DNA of 64,000 bases from Ohtaekwangia sp036786105 (GCF_036786105.1 NZ_DAIQRQ010000001.1:172095-236094); one strand, 5' to 3'; counted from the stretch's first letter, positions 25,689 to 35,712 are shown. Program-made: numbers and translations. The notes: generated by a model from the letters alone, not told the origin.

Positions 25689-26525
25689 ATGAAAGGCTGG
25701 GTGCTGATTTGCTTTCTGCCAGTACTTGCTTTAGCCCAGGATGCCCAAGTTATGCCCACTTCATCCACCTCGTTCGAGCATTACGTTTTTTTATACAGTA
25801 CTACCGGTTTAAAGGTGAGCACAGCACCGGCTGATGCATTACCTTCTTTTGTTGAAAGGCTGACAAGCAAACGGAACGACTTTAGGCGTGACAAGGATTT
25901 TGTTGAGTACATATTCACGAAGACACACCGGCGGTTTCTGAAAAACTATATCCAATACTCTTCGTTCAGCGACCTGTTGAATAAAGGCGATTATAATTGC
26001 TTAACAGGTACAGCCCTGTATGCCTTGTTACTCGATCATTTTTCCATTCCGTATCGAATCATTGAAACCAACTATCATATTTTTTTAATGGCCGAGACTT
26101 CTGATGGAGAAGTACTGCTCGAAGCAACTGATCCTGCCCATGGCTTTACCGATAGCAAAGCGGAGATCGAAAAAAGAATAACCACCTATAGACAAAATGC
26201 TACTCAGAAAGACACTCGTAATAAGCGCTATTATTATTTCAGCTTTGATCTATACAATGTTGTAAACCTGGATGAAGTGTTGGGCTTGCTGTATTATAAC
26301 CATGCCGTAATAGCCTATAACAATCATGAATGGGTGAGCACTATTGATTATCTCGAAAAGGCATCTGCACTTTATCAGTCTCCCAGACTCGAAGAATTTT
26401 CCCGAATAGTTTTATTGTCAATTGAGGCAAGCAAGCTCGATGCTTCGCTGAAAGAAAACTGCGTCAAGAAAATTCAATCGGTTCGGAAACGCAAAATGGA
26501 AATGGTAGCCAATGTCAGCTACTGA
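25689..26525 (+). CDS. Secreted transglutaminase-like (papain-fold) protein
   Basis: 278 residues with a signal peptide (1-17, ending ALAQ). The catalytic core of the transglutaminase-like fold is seen as Cys104 in GDYNCLTGTALYALLL, His130 in ETNYHIFLM and Asp148 in EATDPAHGF, in the correct order and spacing. The rest is helical with a TPR-like segment near residues 205-235 (YNHAVIAYNNHEWVSTIDYL). In bacteria such domains act as proteases or amidases on the envelope, or as inactive scaffolds. The three catalytic residues are kept, so it is probably active. Substrate unknown. It is divergent from the aldehyde dehydrogenase. Confidence 0.78.
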   Translation: MKGWVLICFLPVLALAQDAQVMPTSSTSFEHYVFLYSTTGLKVSTAPADALPSFVERLTSKRNDFRRDKDFVEYIFTKTHRRFLKNYIQYSSFSDLLNKGDYNCLTGTALYALLLDHFSIPYRIIETNYHIFLMAETSDGEVLLEATDPAHGFTDSKAEIEKRITTYRQNATQKDTRNKRYYYFSFDLYNVVNLDEVLGLLYYNHAVIAYNNHEWVSTIDYLEKASALYQSPRLEEFSRIVLLSIEASKLDASLKENCVKKIQSVRKRKMEMVANVSY

Positions 26526-26540
26526 AGCTAAATCGAAAAC

Positions 26541-27245
26541 TTAGTTTTCAAGAATACGAAGTTCGACCCGGCGATTTAAGCGGTGAGCTTCCGGAGTATC
26601 ATCGCGCGATAAAGGTTGTGTACCTCCAAAGGCTTTCGTCTTGATACGATTCTTGTTAACGTTCTTTGAAACGATATAACTTTTTACAGCATCAACACGA
26701 GCCTGTGATAGCTTCATATTTTCTTTCGCATCTCCGAGATAGTCAGTATGACCTTCCAATTGGATAACCATGGTAGGATTTTCTTTCATCATATTTACCA
26801 CAACATCCAGTTCAGAATAAGACTCTTCATTGAGTTTTGATTTCCCAACCTGGAAGATCACATTATCGAGGCGCATTACATTTCCTACAAGATGCTTGTT
26901 GTTGCCTGTGGTTGTTGTAGAGAGTTCTATATCTTTCAGCACTTTGTTGTTGCCTTTTGCCTCTGCAGGATCGATCAGAAATTTGGCGGTGGTAAAGCCG
27001 GGAGCTTCCACGATCAATGAGTATTTCTCATTGTCGAACAATGGAAATGAATAGGAATTGGCGTTTAATGTACCTACACGATTGCCGTATGGCAGACTTT
27101 GATAGGTTACACGCGCAGTAACAGGTTCTTTCGTTGCAGCATTGAGAATTTTACCTTCAGCATAGATCAGCGAATCGGATTGACCTACAACCGAAAGTGT
27201 GCTGCAAATAATTACGACCGAAAGTGCGAGATACTTATGAACCAT
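26541..27245 (-). CDS. OmpA-family outer-membrane protein (small)
   Basis: 234 residues: a signal peptide (1-21), a carboxypeptidase-regulatory-like beta domain (KILNAATKEPVTARVTYQ), then a C-terminal OmpA peptidoglycan-binding domain. The latter shows NVIFQVGKSKLNEESYSEL, IQLEGHTDYLGDAKENMKLS and NRRVELRILEN, with Asp and Arg positions that bind diaminopimelate. It should tether the outer membrane to the wall. It follows the larger OmpA gene by 13 bases in one operon and looks like a shortened version of it, lacking the propeller. Confidence 0.88.
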   Translation of the reverse strand: MVHKYLALSVVIICSTLSVVGQSDSLIYAEGKILNAATKEPVTARVTYQSLPYGNRVGTLNANSYSFPLFDNEKYSLIVEAPGFTTAKFLIDPAEAKGNNKVLKDIELSTTTTGNNKHLVGNVMRLDNVIFQVGKSKLNEESYSELDVVVNMMKENPTMVIQLEGHTDYLGDAKENMKLSQARVDAVKSYIVSKNVNKNRIKTKAFGGTQPLSRDDTPEAHRLNRRVELRILEN

Positions 27246-27258
27246 AGTGGTCTATGAA

Positions 27259-29292
27259 TTACAATTTCACAATTTTGAATTCTACCCTGCGATTCTTCTT
27301 CCTTCCTTCTTTTGTTTCGTTTGTGTCAGCAGGTTTTGTTTCGCCAAAGAACTCCGTTGCAATACGATCTTTAGCAATGCCCTTGTCGATAAAATAATTA
27401 GCTACCGACTTGGCTCTGCGCTCTGACAATCCGAGGTTATATTGCTCCGGTCCGGTTGCATCGGTGTGGCCTGAAATCACAATTTGCATGCCGCCCTTTT
27501 CCTTCATCAGATTTGTGATACGGTTCAATTCAGGGAATGATTCGGGTTTTAGTATAGCCTTATCAAAGTCGAAGAAAACATTGTTCAATACAATCGTAAT
27601 GTTTTCCTGTACCGGTGCCACTTCGATAGGAGACAGGTTGAAGTCTTTGTTATTGATCACCTGATCGGAAGTAATATTGCGCAGATCGAGATTCTGGCTC
27701 TCTGAAATCTTGCTGTCAGACTCTGCATGCACACCATACAATTGGCCTGCTGGTAAACGTATTTCATACTCGCCCGTTTCTGGGTTGGTTTGCGCTATAC
27801 CTACATCTTTACCATCGGGAAGTCGTTCATAAATAACTTTAGCCGACAATGGTTTACCAGTGGTTTTATCAATAATTTTTCCGCGAACCGTAACCCACGG
27901 TTCCGGATTCTTCACGATCGGGAGTTTAACACGGAAAATATCGGTGTTGGTCTCAGTTACACCGCGTGAGTAATAGGCGTAATCGCTGTTGGCGGGAATA
28001 TTAAAGAAAAGATCTTCCAGTGGTGAATTGATCTCTGGCCCAAGATTCTCTGGCTCTGACCAGTTCGTCCACGTGTCGTCAAGTCTGCGTGTAACATAAA
28101 TATCGGTGCTGCCATAACCGCTGAAGCCGTTGGAGGAAAAATATAGTGTCTTATCATCAGAAGCCAGGAAAGGACCAGACTCTTCACCTGCTGTATTGAC
28201 CACATCGCCCAGGTTAAGGGGCTGTGACCATGTGCTGTCGTTGCTCATAAAGCTAACATACAGGTCGCGATCGCCATGTGAGTCTTCACGCTCAACAGAC
28301 ATCAGCAATGTTTTGCGATTGTTGGTGAGAAAGTAATTGGCCTTATCGTTAAAGTTATAGTCGTTAACAATGTTGAGGGCTACAGGCTTGCTCCACGATC
28401 CATTTACGTTAGAGCTAATGGAAACCCCTGCACGCATTTTACCATTGTCGAGGTATTTGTTGCCCAGCACCATAATGGCAGATTTACCATCAGGCGTAAC
28501 AGATTGAATGGTGTTTACAAAATTAGGGCCTTCATTGTTGAACGGAGCTCCCATGTTCTTGGCAAGTTGCCAGCGTCCGGCTGAATCTAGTTCAGAATAC
28601 CATATATCTTCTTTATCGTTTACGCCACCCATATTTTCAGGATGATTTCTTCTGCTGAAGTAAAGTGTTTTACCATCGGGTGAAAGCAACGGATTCAACT
28701 CGCTGTATTCGCTGTTTACATTTTTATCCAGTGCTTCGATCAGGATGCCGGAAGCAAGCAATTGCATTTTCGGTATATCGGCAATGATAGGATAGTTAGA
28801 GTCTGATATTGCCACAGCATCTATACCATAGTATCCCGGCACGGCTGCACCGTCAAATTCAATTTTTACGGCCGCTACTTTGTATGGTGTCATTTCCATG
28901 AACAGGTTCAACATACGTCCTTTCAATGGAACAGCCATCGGATTCAATGTATTGACTACATATTCTTTACCGGCCTCATCATACACCAATACACGGTATA
29001 TAGCACTCGGATTGTGAGATTCCGCAATAGCTATCTGGCGAATGCTGATAGGATTGGCAAAACCTAGTTTTAAAAATTCCTTTCGGTTAGGCTTATCGGG
29101 AGCCCAGGCGTTTGGACTTTGTCCGCCTGCGGGTAGAACATTGGGTTTACCCAGAGCCTGCTGGGCGGAGTATTGCACGGGTGTGAGCTCTGATGAGAAC
29201 TCAATAACTTTTGAAGCCCACTGCACTACTTGTGCTTTTGAGCCCAGTATAAATACAACCGATAAAATGAAAGTTAGTAAAACTCGCTTCAT
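27259..29292 (-). CDS. OmpA-family protein with PD40 beta-propeller
   Basis: 677 residues. A signal peptide (1-20) is followed by a discoidin/F5-8-like start (WAPDKPNRKEFLKLGF), and a WD40-like PD40 propeller with repeated units (NPLLSPDGKTLYFSRRN, FLASDDKTLYFSSNG). A regulatory-like domain (KIIDKTTGKPLSAKVIYERL) precedes the C-terminal OmpA domain (NVFFDFDKAILKPESFPEL, ISGHTDATGPEQYNLGLSE). The PD40 + regulatory + OmpA order resembles PorE of type IX secretion, but the N-terminal TPR of PorE is missing, so a general wall-anchoring role is safer. It is the first gene of a two-gene operon. Confidence 0.88.
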   Translation of the reverse strand: MKRVLLTFILSVVFILGSKAQVVQWASKVIEFSSELTPVQYSAQQALGKPNVLPAGGQSPNAWAPDKPNRKEFLKLGFANPISIRQIAIAESHNPSAIYRVLVYDEAGKEYVVNTLNPMAVPLKGRMLNLFMEMTPYKVAAVKIEFDGAAVPGYYGIDAVAISDSNYPIIADIPKMQLLASGILIEALDKNVNSEYSELNPLLSPDGKTLYFSRRNHPENMGGVNDKEDIWYSELDSAGRWQLAKNMGAPFNNEGPNFVNTIQSVTPDGKSAIMVLGNKYLDNGKMRAGVSISSNVNGSWSKPVALNIVNDYNFNDKANYFLTNNRKTLLMSVEREDSHGDRDLYVSFMSNDSTWSQPLNLGDVVNTAGEESGPFLASDDKTLYFSSNGFSGYGSTDIYVTRRLDDTWTNWSEPENLGPEINSPLEDLFFNIPANSDYAYYSRGVTETNTDIFRVKLPIVKNPEPWVTVRGKIIDKTTGKPLSAKVIYERLPDGKDVGIAQTNPETGEYEIRLPAGQLYGVHAESDSKISESQNLDLRNITSDQVINNKDFNLSPIEVAPVQENITIVLNNVFFDFDKAILKPESFPELNRITNLMKEKGGMQIVISGHTDATGPEQYNLGLSERRAKSVANYFIDKGIAKDRIATEFFGETKPADTNETKEGRKKNRRVEFKIVKL

Positions 29293-29421
29293 GCCAGAGC
29301 GCCTGTTTAAGATTTTGGAAGGTTAAACATAGCTAAAAAATTTAAAATGAAGTTGAATCGACTCGCCAAAAAGACGAATGCCTTATAAATACAGGTAAAA
29401 TGGATTGGTATAAACGAGTGT

Positions 29422-31719
29422 TTACTCCAGCGAATGATGGTTGTATAGCAGAAATCCCACGTGCAATAAAATACCCAGCTGGTTTTGTTTATCGTCATAA
29501 TAATTTACACTCAGGCTTACCGGGCCAATGGGTGCGTGGTATACGAGATTGCAGGCAGCAGCAAAAAATATGGATTGAATGTTTGTGCTTGTATAGGCCT
29601 CCTGGTTGCTGCCTTCCTTAATGTAATCAAAGGGTTTAAACAGGTATCCTTCCAAACGAAGATCGAGACGATTGCGGAGAGCAAAGATGTTACGTATACC
29701 TCCTGCTACATAATTAAACGAACGAAAATTTTCCAATATCAGCGTGCGGCTGTCTTGTAGCGGAAGGAAAGCAGGCGTGTTTATAATCGTTCCAAAATAA
29801 TTTCGGAAGAATGGTTGATTGGACAAAACGACTTCTGCCAGATATCCGGTGTGGAACCATCCGGCTTTGAAGTATTGCTCGGCACTGGCGCGAACCCGAA
29901 ACCAGTTGTGATGATTTGTTGTCTGGTTGGATACTATCGATGTATTTCCAGGAGTATATACTTCTGAAGCCTGAAAATAATTAGCGGTGATGGAATAAGC
30001 CTCACCGCGCGATGCATACTGCTTCCGGTTTAAAGTATTGGCAGAAAATGAGACACCGGTTTTAAATCCCTTGATGCGCATGCGATCGAGTGTATCAGTG
30101 CTTACAAATACGTCGCTGTTAACGTAACGGTCTACATTGTTGAAACCTTCTATGTTTACCGAGCATTTGAAGTATTCACGAATAGGCACGCTTAGCGAAA
30201 GACCGAATTTGCGGTTAATGCGTGTTAACACAGTAGGTGAGTAAGAAGATACATTCTTCAACAGATCTCCGTTCTCAAAATAATCCCAATTGTTATACTC
30301 CAGGTATGGCTCAAAATTCAATTGATTGGGGAAGTCGATGCGCACTTTGGCTACACCGGATTTATAGAAGCTTCCGGTTTGAAAAGCAGTATAGTAATGG
30401 TTAAGTGTTCTGCCGAAATGATAGTAATTCAATCCCAGAAAAATGTTACTGATGTCGCGTGAAGCGATCACGCCACCAAAATCTACCTGGAAATTTTGCT
30501 GAGGTCTTCGTGCGAGCTGAAACGCAAACGATTTTTTACTGCTATCATACAGTATGCTGGGGTATACATTCGAAAAGTAATCTTCGGCCACCAGCTTGAA
30601 GTAACCTTTTTTAATGTTACGATAGTATAACGGCTTGTTATCGCCATTGTGTATTTTGAAAAGCTTGGTAATATACCCGCGCTGTCGTGAATTAAATCCT
30701 TTGAACGACAGGCCGTGAAATATGAGAGGTACATTTTTACTGTTGAACGTATTACGTTTTACCGCCACATCCTCGCATGTAGCGCGTTGGGCTACTTTCT
30801 TTTTAATCTCATCGATCTGTCGTATAGTTTGTACATATCCGCTATCGATCATAGCTTTTGCACGCGAAAAATCGAAAGAAGTGTAGCCTTTTAAATTAGG
30901 TTGAATGAATACACCTGATTCTTTGATCATGGAAGGATCAGATTTATCCATCAGCATAAAAAGCAGCGAACGAGAAATGAGCTTATCATCATTATCGTAT
31001 GGATACTCGTCAAAAATTTTGGTAGACACATTCACACCTATAACCACATCAGGTTTAAAGTCGCGTTCAGATACATCTACCGGAAAATTGTTATAGACAC
31101 CACCATCGAAAAGATACTTGCCATCAATACGTATAGGTGTATAAAAGAAGGGAACCGTTTGGGTAGCGCGTAGCGCATCGCTCAGTGAACCTTTTGAAAG
31201 CACTACTTCATTCTGCGTAAAGATATCAGCAGCAACAACACGCAACGGAACGAAGAGACTATCAAAATTACTGCGCGAAATGGCAGCAGCTTGTGCCATC
31301 TTATCGGCCAGGGCAAAGTTCAGCGATACATCTTTTGCCAGGCTCGTGTTGAATTGAAAGTTAAGTGTTGAATCGAGGTCCAGCGTTAGCTTGAGGAAAG
31401 TAGGTGTGATGTCGTTTTTATAATAGAAATAGTTGAAGCCGGTTTCAGGCGAGCCGTTTACCCAACCCAGAAACTCGTTTGATAACACCATGTTTTCAAT
31501 CTGCTGGGGGCTCATGCCGGCCGCGTAACAACCACCAATGATGCCACCCATGGAAGTACCTACAATGTTATCGATCGGTATCTCGTTTTCTTCAAGTGCC
31601 TTCAATACACCAACATGCGCTATGCCTTTGGCACCGCCACCACTCAATACAAGACCTACCTTTTGGGCTTCAAGCAGGCAGGGCAGGAATAGAAGTAGTA
31701 CAAAAAAACAACGCTTCAT
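29422..31719 (-). CDS. Patatin-like phospholipase with C-terminal outer-membrane beta-barrel
   Basis: 765 residues from the ATG at 31719, preferred because it gives a clean signal peptide (MKRCFFVLLLFLPCLLEAQ); an ATG eight codons upstream (31743) also exists. The patatin domain holds the oxyanion loop SGGGAKGIAHVG, the nucleophile Ser in GTSMGG and the catalytic Asp in FDGGVYNNFPVD. A POTRA-like linker follows near residue 330, then a long beta-barrel-like C-terminus. This is the type Vd autotransporter (PlpD-like) plan, where the barrel exports or displays the lipase. It would cleave phospholipids at the surface. Confidence 0.9.
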   Translation of the reverse strand: MKRCFFVLLLFLPCLLEAQKVGLVLSGGGAKGIAHVGVLKALEENEIPIDNIVGTSMGGIIGGCYAAGMSPQQIENMVLSNEFLGWVNGSPETGFNYFYYKNDITPTFLKLTLDLDSTLNFQFNTSLAKDVSLNFALADKMAQAAAISRSNFDSLFVPLRVVAADIFTQNEVVLSKGSLSDALRATQTVPFFYTPIRIDGKYLFDGGVYNNFPVDVSERDFKPDVVIGVNVSTKIFDEYPYDNDDKLISRSLLFMLMDKSDPSMIKESGVFIQPNLKGYTSFDFSRAKAMIDSGYVQTIRQIDEIKKKVAQRATCEDVAVKRNTFNSKNVPLIFHGLSFKGFNSRQRGYITKLFKIHNGDNKPLYYRNIKKGYFKLVAEDYFSNVYPSILYDSSKKSFAFQLARRPQQNFQVDFGGVIASRDISNIFLGLNYYHFGRTLNHYYTAFQTGSFYKSGVAKVRIDFPNQLNFEPYLEYNNWDYFENGDLLKNVSSYSPTVLTRINRKFGLSLSVPIREYFKCSVNIEGFNNVDRYVNSDVFVSTDTLDRMRIKGFKTGVSFSANTLNRKQYASRGEAYSITANYFQASEVYTPGNTSIVSNQTTNHHNWFRVRASAEQYFKAGWFHTGYLAEVVLSNQPFFRNYFGTIINTPAFLPLQDSRTLILENFRSFNYVAGGIRNIFALRNRLDLRLEGYLFKPFDYIKEGSNQEAYTSTNIQSIFFAAACNLVYHAPIGPVSLSVNYYDDKQNQLGILLHVGFLLYNHHSLE

Positions 31720-31809
31720 AGAAGATGAAGGATACCGCTCCATTCTCTAACAAAAAAAGTCAGAGAAAATTACATCTTCAACAAAGCGTTGAATAAAGAA
31801 TTTATGAAT

Positions 31810-33090
31810 TTATAGTGAAGCCATTGGTTCCTCGCGTTGCTGCGGGAAAGGAATGCCATCAAGCTTCTTTGTAAGGTCGGATTTTACTTTGTCAAATGCA
31901 TCTCTGAATTCTTTTTGAACAGGTTCAGAAGGAGGCAGATCGATCTTAAGTGCATCTACCTGAATGCCATTTTTCCAGAAGCGATAGCAAAGGTGAGGGC
32001 CTGTGGCCAGACCGGTGCTGCCTACATAGCCTATGGTTTGGCCCTGGCGAATACGTGTACCCGCACGAACGCCATCGGCAATGCGCGACATGTGGAGGTA
32101 TTGTGTAGTATACGTTCCGTTGTGACGGATCTTTACGTAGTTACCGTTGTTGGATTTATACTGAGCTTCTTCTACAGTGCCATCGCCAACGGAGCGGATA
32201 GGTGTTCCGGTAGGGGCTGCGAAGTCGGTCCCGAGGTGAGCTTTCCAACGCTTTTGAACCGGATGGAAACGACTCATGGTATAACGCGAGCTGATGCGGG
32301 TAAATTCAATCGGATATTTTAATAATGCCTTACGGAGGCTTTTACCTTCGGCATCATAGTAATTCATGCCTTCGCCCTGATCGAACGGAAACGCATAATA
32401 AGGATTGCTGAAATGCTCAAAGTAAATAGCTTTGATCTGGTTGATGCTTACGGTAACACCTTCTACCTGGCTCTCTTCATAGATTAGCTTGAACTTGTCG
32501 CCTTTCTGGAGGCGCTGGAAATCAACCTGCCATCCGAAAATATCTACAAACTTGTTGGTAAGCTCGGGCGAAATACCCAATTCTTCAATAGTTTCCGACA
32601 AGTTGGAGCGAATCTCACCGGCAATACTTTTTTCTACCGTAATAACATCGCGCTTGCACACGTCTACTGAAAGAGAATCGTCAAAGCGGAATACGATGTA
32701 ATCGATCGGGTTAGGCTCATATACCAACGCTTTGGCTGTTTTGAGTGAGTCCTGACCACAGATGAGTGTATATTTTTTGTTCGGAACAATTTTGCGAACA
32801 TCGAAAATGCTACGTGAAAGCTGCGATACCTGGTTGATGAGCCTGGCCGGTACGTTGTATTCTTCCAGAATATCACCGAGACGTTCATTGCGTTTAATCT
32901 TGTCTTCGATCACCAGAAAGTCATCTACCACCATGCCATAGAGAACACTTGGTTCTTTTTGGATGTTGAACTCAAGCGAATCAGCAGAGGCCTGTTGATG
33001 GGCGAGAGATGGAAGATAATAGCGGTTAAAAAATACAACTGCCACAATCATGACAGCAATACCTGAAAAGCTCAGCCAGCGTTTTTGCAT
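31810..33090 (-). CDS. M23-family peptidoglycan endopeptidase with altered zinc ligand
   Basis: 426 residues. One N-terminal transmembrane helix (residues 8-26), a coiled or LysM-like middle, and a C-terminal M23 domain. Zinc-site residues are His285 and Asp289 in HLGTDFAAP and His333 in YLHMS. The final His-x-His pair reads His366-Leu-Cys368 (GPHLCYRFW): the second His, a zinc ligand in LytM, is Cys here. This variant appears in Bacteroidota homologues and Cys can bind zinc, so the enzyme may still be active. Role: cleavage of peptide cross-links during growth or division. Confidence 0.9.
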   Translation of the reverse strand: MQKRWLSFSGIAVMIVAVVFFNRYYLPSLAHQQASADSLEFNIQKEPSVLYGMVVDDFLVIEDKIKRNERLGDILEEYNVPARLINQVSQLSRSIFDVRKIVPNKKYTLICGQDSLKTAKALVYEPNPIDYIVFRFDDSLSVDVCKRDVITVEKSIAGEIRSNLSETIEELGISPELTNKFVDIFGWQVDFQRLQKGDKFKLIYEESQVEGVTVSINQIKAIYFEHFSNPYYAFPFDQGEGMNYYDAEGKSLRKALLKYPIEFTRISSRYTMSRFHPVQKRWKAHLGTDFAAPTGTPIRSVGDGTVEEAQYKSNNGNYVKIRHNGTYTTQYLHMSRIADGVRAGTRIRQGQTIGYVGSTGLATGPHLCYRFWKNGIQVDALKIDLPPSEPVQKEFRDAFDKVKSDLTKKLDGIPFPQQREEPMASL

Positions 33091-33139
33091 GTTTGTTAAA
33101 TATTTTATGCCCGAGGGCCTGGGTTAAAAAATATGGCGG

Positions 33140-33147
33140 CAAAGATA
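33140..33147 (-). promoter_or_regulatory. Candidate -7 element for the M23 peptidase gene
   Basis: The minus strand reads TATCTTTG, an exact TAnnTTTG, 50 bases before the start codon. The -33 region is an A/T run without a clear TTTG. Confidence 0.45.
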
Positions 33148-33419
33148 ATCAGTCAAAAAAATCTGGTTTAAAAAAACCATCTGAACCGCGACAGGATGTA
33201 AATATAAGACGTCAGATTTAAAAATAAAACCTACGAATTAAGGTAAATCGAGGTTGAAATGCCCTGAGCTAAACCACATTATCTGAAGAAACGGACTGTC
33301 TGGGCCCATATTTAATGTTGAAGAGATCGAATTCAGGATAATTCTTACGCTCGATAAATGAACATTAAACTAGATGATTTTTTCTGAATAGATGTTGTAG
33401 CATTAATTTGACTTGGAAC

Positions 33420-33453
33420 AAAAAATTCGCGCCCGGTAATCACAGGGCGCGAA
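33420..33453 (-). terminator. Rho-independent terminator of the M1 peptidase cluster
   Basis: TTCGCGCCC (33426-33434) and GGGCGCGAA (33445-33453), a 9-bp perfect stem with a 10-base loop; the minus strand continues into TTTTTTG. It lies 33 bases after the last M1 gene. Confidence 0.9.
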
Positions 33454-33486
33454 GAATAAAAAATTTCTCTGACTCAAATCGACCCC

Positions 33487-35712
33487 TTAGTTAGTCTTCT
33501 TAAACTGGTCAAATTTGGATTCAACCGGTTTTTTGGGAAACACATTGTTTGATATATCAACATCGGCGATCTCTGAGTTCGGGTCAAGAACGATGCTTAC
33601 CACTTCTTTATCCTTGATGAAAACTTTGTTCACCTCATTCTCATTTGTACGCCAAATCTCCGCTGGCAACATTTCTGTTTCTTTCGAGCCGTCTTTGTAC
33701 GTCCATTCAATGATCAGTGGCATTACCAGCCCGCCATTGTTCCTGAACTGTATCTGGTATATATTTTTGCCAGCCAGTTTTTGACGCACAGCGTTATCGT
33801 CAATGTGGCTGCGAAATTCTCCGTATGCTTTCTCATCCGTATTCAGCACGGTGAAAGGCTGTGGGCCTTGACTGAAGTCAGCGCTTGATTTATCGGTAGC
33901 CTTCGCGTTGAGATCACCAGTCTTCACCGTTTTGCTTTTATTTTCAATGTCGGCCTGTGTTGTTCGGAGTTTATACCACTTCACATTATCTACTGAAATG
34001 TCTACATTGTCGGTAGTAAAGAACCAGCCACGCCAGAACCAATCCAGGTCTACCGCCGTAGCTTCTTCCATCATTCTGAAGAAATCTGCCGGACGAGGAT
34101 GTCTATACATCCAGCGATTTGAATATTCCTTGAAGGCTTTATCGAATAAATCCTTACCAATAATGGTTTCACGAAGAATGGTTAACGCTACTGTAGGCTT
34201 TTCATAGTAGTTGGCCCCGAATGCATTTAATCTTTCATTGTCAGATGTATTCATCACCGGACGCATCACACGTTTGTCGCCTTTCATATAGGGGACTATA
34301 TCTTTTGGAACAGTGTGATGGAAGGCAGGATAGCGCTCCATCTCCGTACGGGTTTGCAGAAAAGTATTCAACCCTTCGTCCATCCACATCCACTGGCGTT
34401 CATCCGAACTTACTATCATCGGAAAGTAATTATGGCCAACTTCATGTACAATGGTTCCGATCATACCTGCCTTGGCATTGTCGCTCATCTGGCCATTGTG
34501 TGGGCGGCCACCATTGAAGCTGATCATTGGAAACTCCATACCAATATTGGAGGTGTTCACAGATATAGCTACCGGATACGGATAGTCGAAGGTATATTTC
34601 GAATATACTTCCACCGCATTCTTAACCGCCTTGGTTGATTCTTCCGACCACACTGGCAAGCCTTCTTTCGGATAGAAAGACATAGCGAGCACGGTATTGG
34701 TAGGAAGCTTTACAGCCTGTACATCCCAGATAAACTTGCGTGATGAAGCAAAGGCAACATCGCGCACATTATCAGCCTGAAATTTCCAGGTTTTCTTTGC
34801 AGTGGATTTTGTTTTCTCTTTTGCACGTGCTTCTTCTTCGGTTACGATCATCGCAGGTTTATCAAACGATAACTTCGCTTTTTCGAAACGCTCCAATTCT
34901 CTTGCCGAGAGTACATCCTTAGCATTCAGCAACGAACCTGTGGAGGCGACCAAGTGATCGGCCGGCACCGTAATATTTACTTTATAGGTTCCAAATTCAA
35001 GTGCAAACTCGCCCAGTCGCTGGAATTGTTTATTCTGCCATCCTTCGTAATCATCGAATTGGCACATACGAGGAAACCAGTGCGCGATGAGGTATACATT
35101 GTTATTATCTTCCGGGAAATGCTCATATCCTTCGCGCGATAACAGGAATAAGCTTCTGTCTGTAATCGGGTACATCCATGCTACATTGAAAGTATAGCTC
35201 TCGCCGGTTTTAATGGCTACAGGCAAGTCTATGCGCATCATGGTGTTATTAATTGTGATCGGAAGATTTTTACCTGCCTTATCGGTAACCGATTGAATAC
35301 TATATCCACCTTCAAATTCAATAGCACGAGTCAGGTATTGCATGTGCAGTGTAGAGAGAGAATCGCGCACCGGGCCAAAGTAATTTCCAAAATCTTCATT
35401 GCCTTTTTTATTGATGTTCTGGTCAAGCTGCAACCATAGATACTTCAATGTTTCGGGTGAGTTGTTATAGTAGGTAATAGTTTCTTTTCCTTTCAGTGTG
35501 TTGGTGGGCTCGTCTATTTCGGCATCAATCGTATAGTCGGCACGTTGCTGCCAGTATTTGGAACCAGGTTCACCGGAGCCAGTACGATATTCATTAGGAG
35601 TTGGCAAAAGCTGGTCAAGCTGCTCGAACTTGCCTTGCCATTTTTTTTGCTCTTGCGCCTGAACAAAAATGCTCAGCAAAAGAACAGTGATAAGAATGCT
35701 AAACGATTTCAT
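33487..35712 (-). CDS. M1-family zinc metallopeptidase, paralogue A
   Basis: 741 residues with a signal peptide (1-19, ending VQAQ). The gluzincin zinc site is His423-Glu-Val-Gly-His427, with the third ligand Glu446 in WMDEGLNTF. The exopeptidase motif reads GMEFPMISFNGG instead of the classical GAMEN. A C-terminal beta domain of about 120 residues ends in KFDQFKKTN. Role: secreted aminopeptidase-like enzyme; substrate unknown. It is the last of three tandem copies, all the same length and strand, after HupE/UreJ, and is followed by a strong terminator. Confidence 0.92.
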   Translation of the reverse strand: MKSFSILITVLLLSIFVQAQEQKKWQGKFEQLDQLLPTPNEYRTGSGEPGSKYWQQRADYTIDAEIDEPTNTLKGKETITYYNNSPETLKYLWLQLDQNINKKGNEDFGNYFGPVRDSLSTLHMQYLTRAIEFEGGYSIQSVTDKAGKNLPITINNTMMRIDLPVAIKTGESYTFNVAWMYPITDRSLFLLSREGYEHFPEDNNNVYLIAHWFPRMCQFDDYEGWQNKQFQRLGEFALEFGTYKVNITVPADHLVASTGSLLNAKDVLSARELERFEKAKLSFDKPAMIVTEEEARAKEKTKSTAKKTWKFQADNVRDVAFASSRKFIWDVQAVKLPTNTVLAMSFYPKEGLPVWSEESTKAVKNAVEVYSKYTFDYPYPVAISVNTSNIGMEFPMISFNGGRPHNGQMSDNAKAGMIGTIVHEVGHNYFPMIVSSDERQWMWMDEGLNTFLQTRTEMERYPAFHHTVPKDIVPYMKGDKRVMRPVMNTSDNERLNAFGANYYEKPTVALTILRETIIGKDLFDKAFKEYSNRWMYRHPRPADFFRMMEEATAVDLDWFWRGWFFTTDNVDISVDNVKWYKLRTTQADIENKSKTVKTGDLNAKATDKSSADFSQGPQPFTVLNTDEKAYGEFRSHIDDNAVRQKLAGKNIYQIQFRNNGGLVMPLIIEWTYKDGSKETEMLPAEIWRTNENEVNKVFIKDKEVVSIVLDPNSEIADVDISNNVFPKKPVESKFDQFKKTN

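Larger units (their letters stand above)
33091..33486. other. Intergenic stretch without a gene
   Basis: About 400 AT-rich bases. It holds the probable M23 promoter near 33140 and the terminator of the M1 cluster at 33420-33453. Nothing else was seen. Confidence 0.6.

Noticed and set aside
26535..26549. GAAAAC-TTA-GTTTTC hairpin between convergent genes
   Set aside because: Six A/T-rich pairs with a 3-base loop overlapping a stop codon; too weak to call a terminator.
27259..29292. PorE of the type IX secretion system
   Set aside because: The domain order is similar, but the N-terminal TPR region and lipobox of PorE are not there.
33160..33182. Small palindrome GGTTTAAAAAAACC in the M23 upstream region
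   Set aside because: Composed almost only of A and T; such a hairpin is expected by chance in AT-rich DNA.
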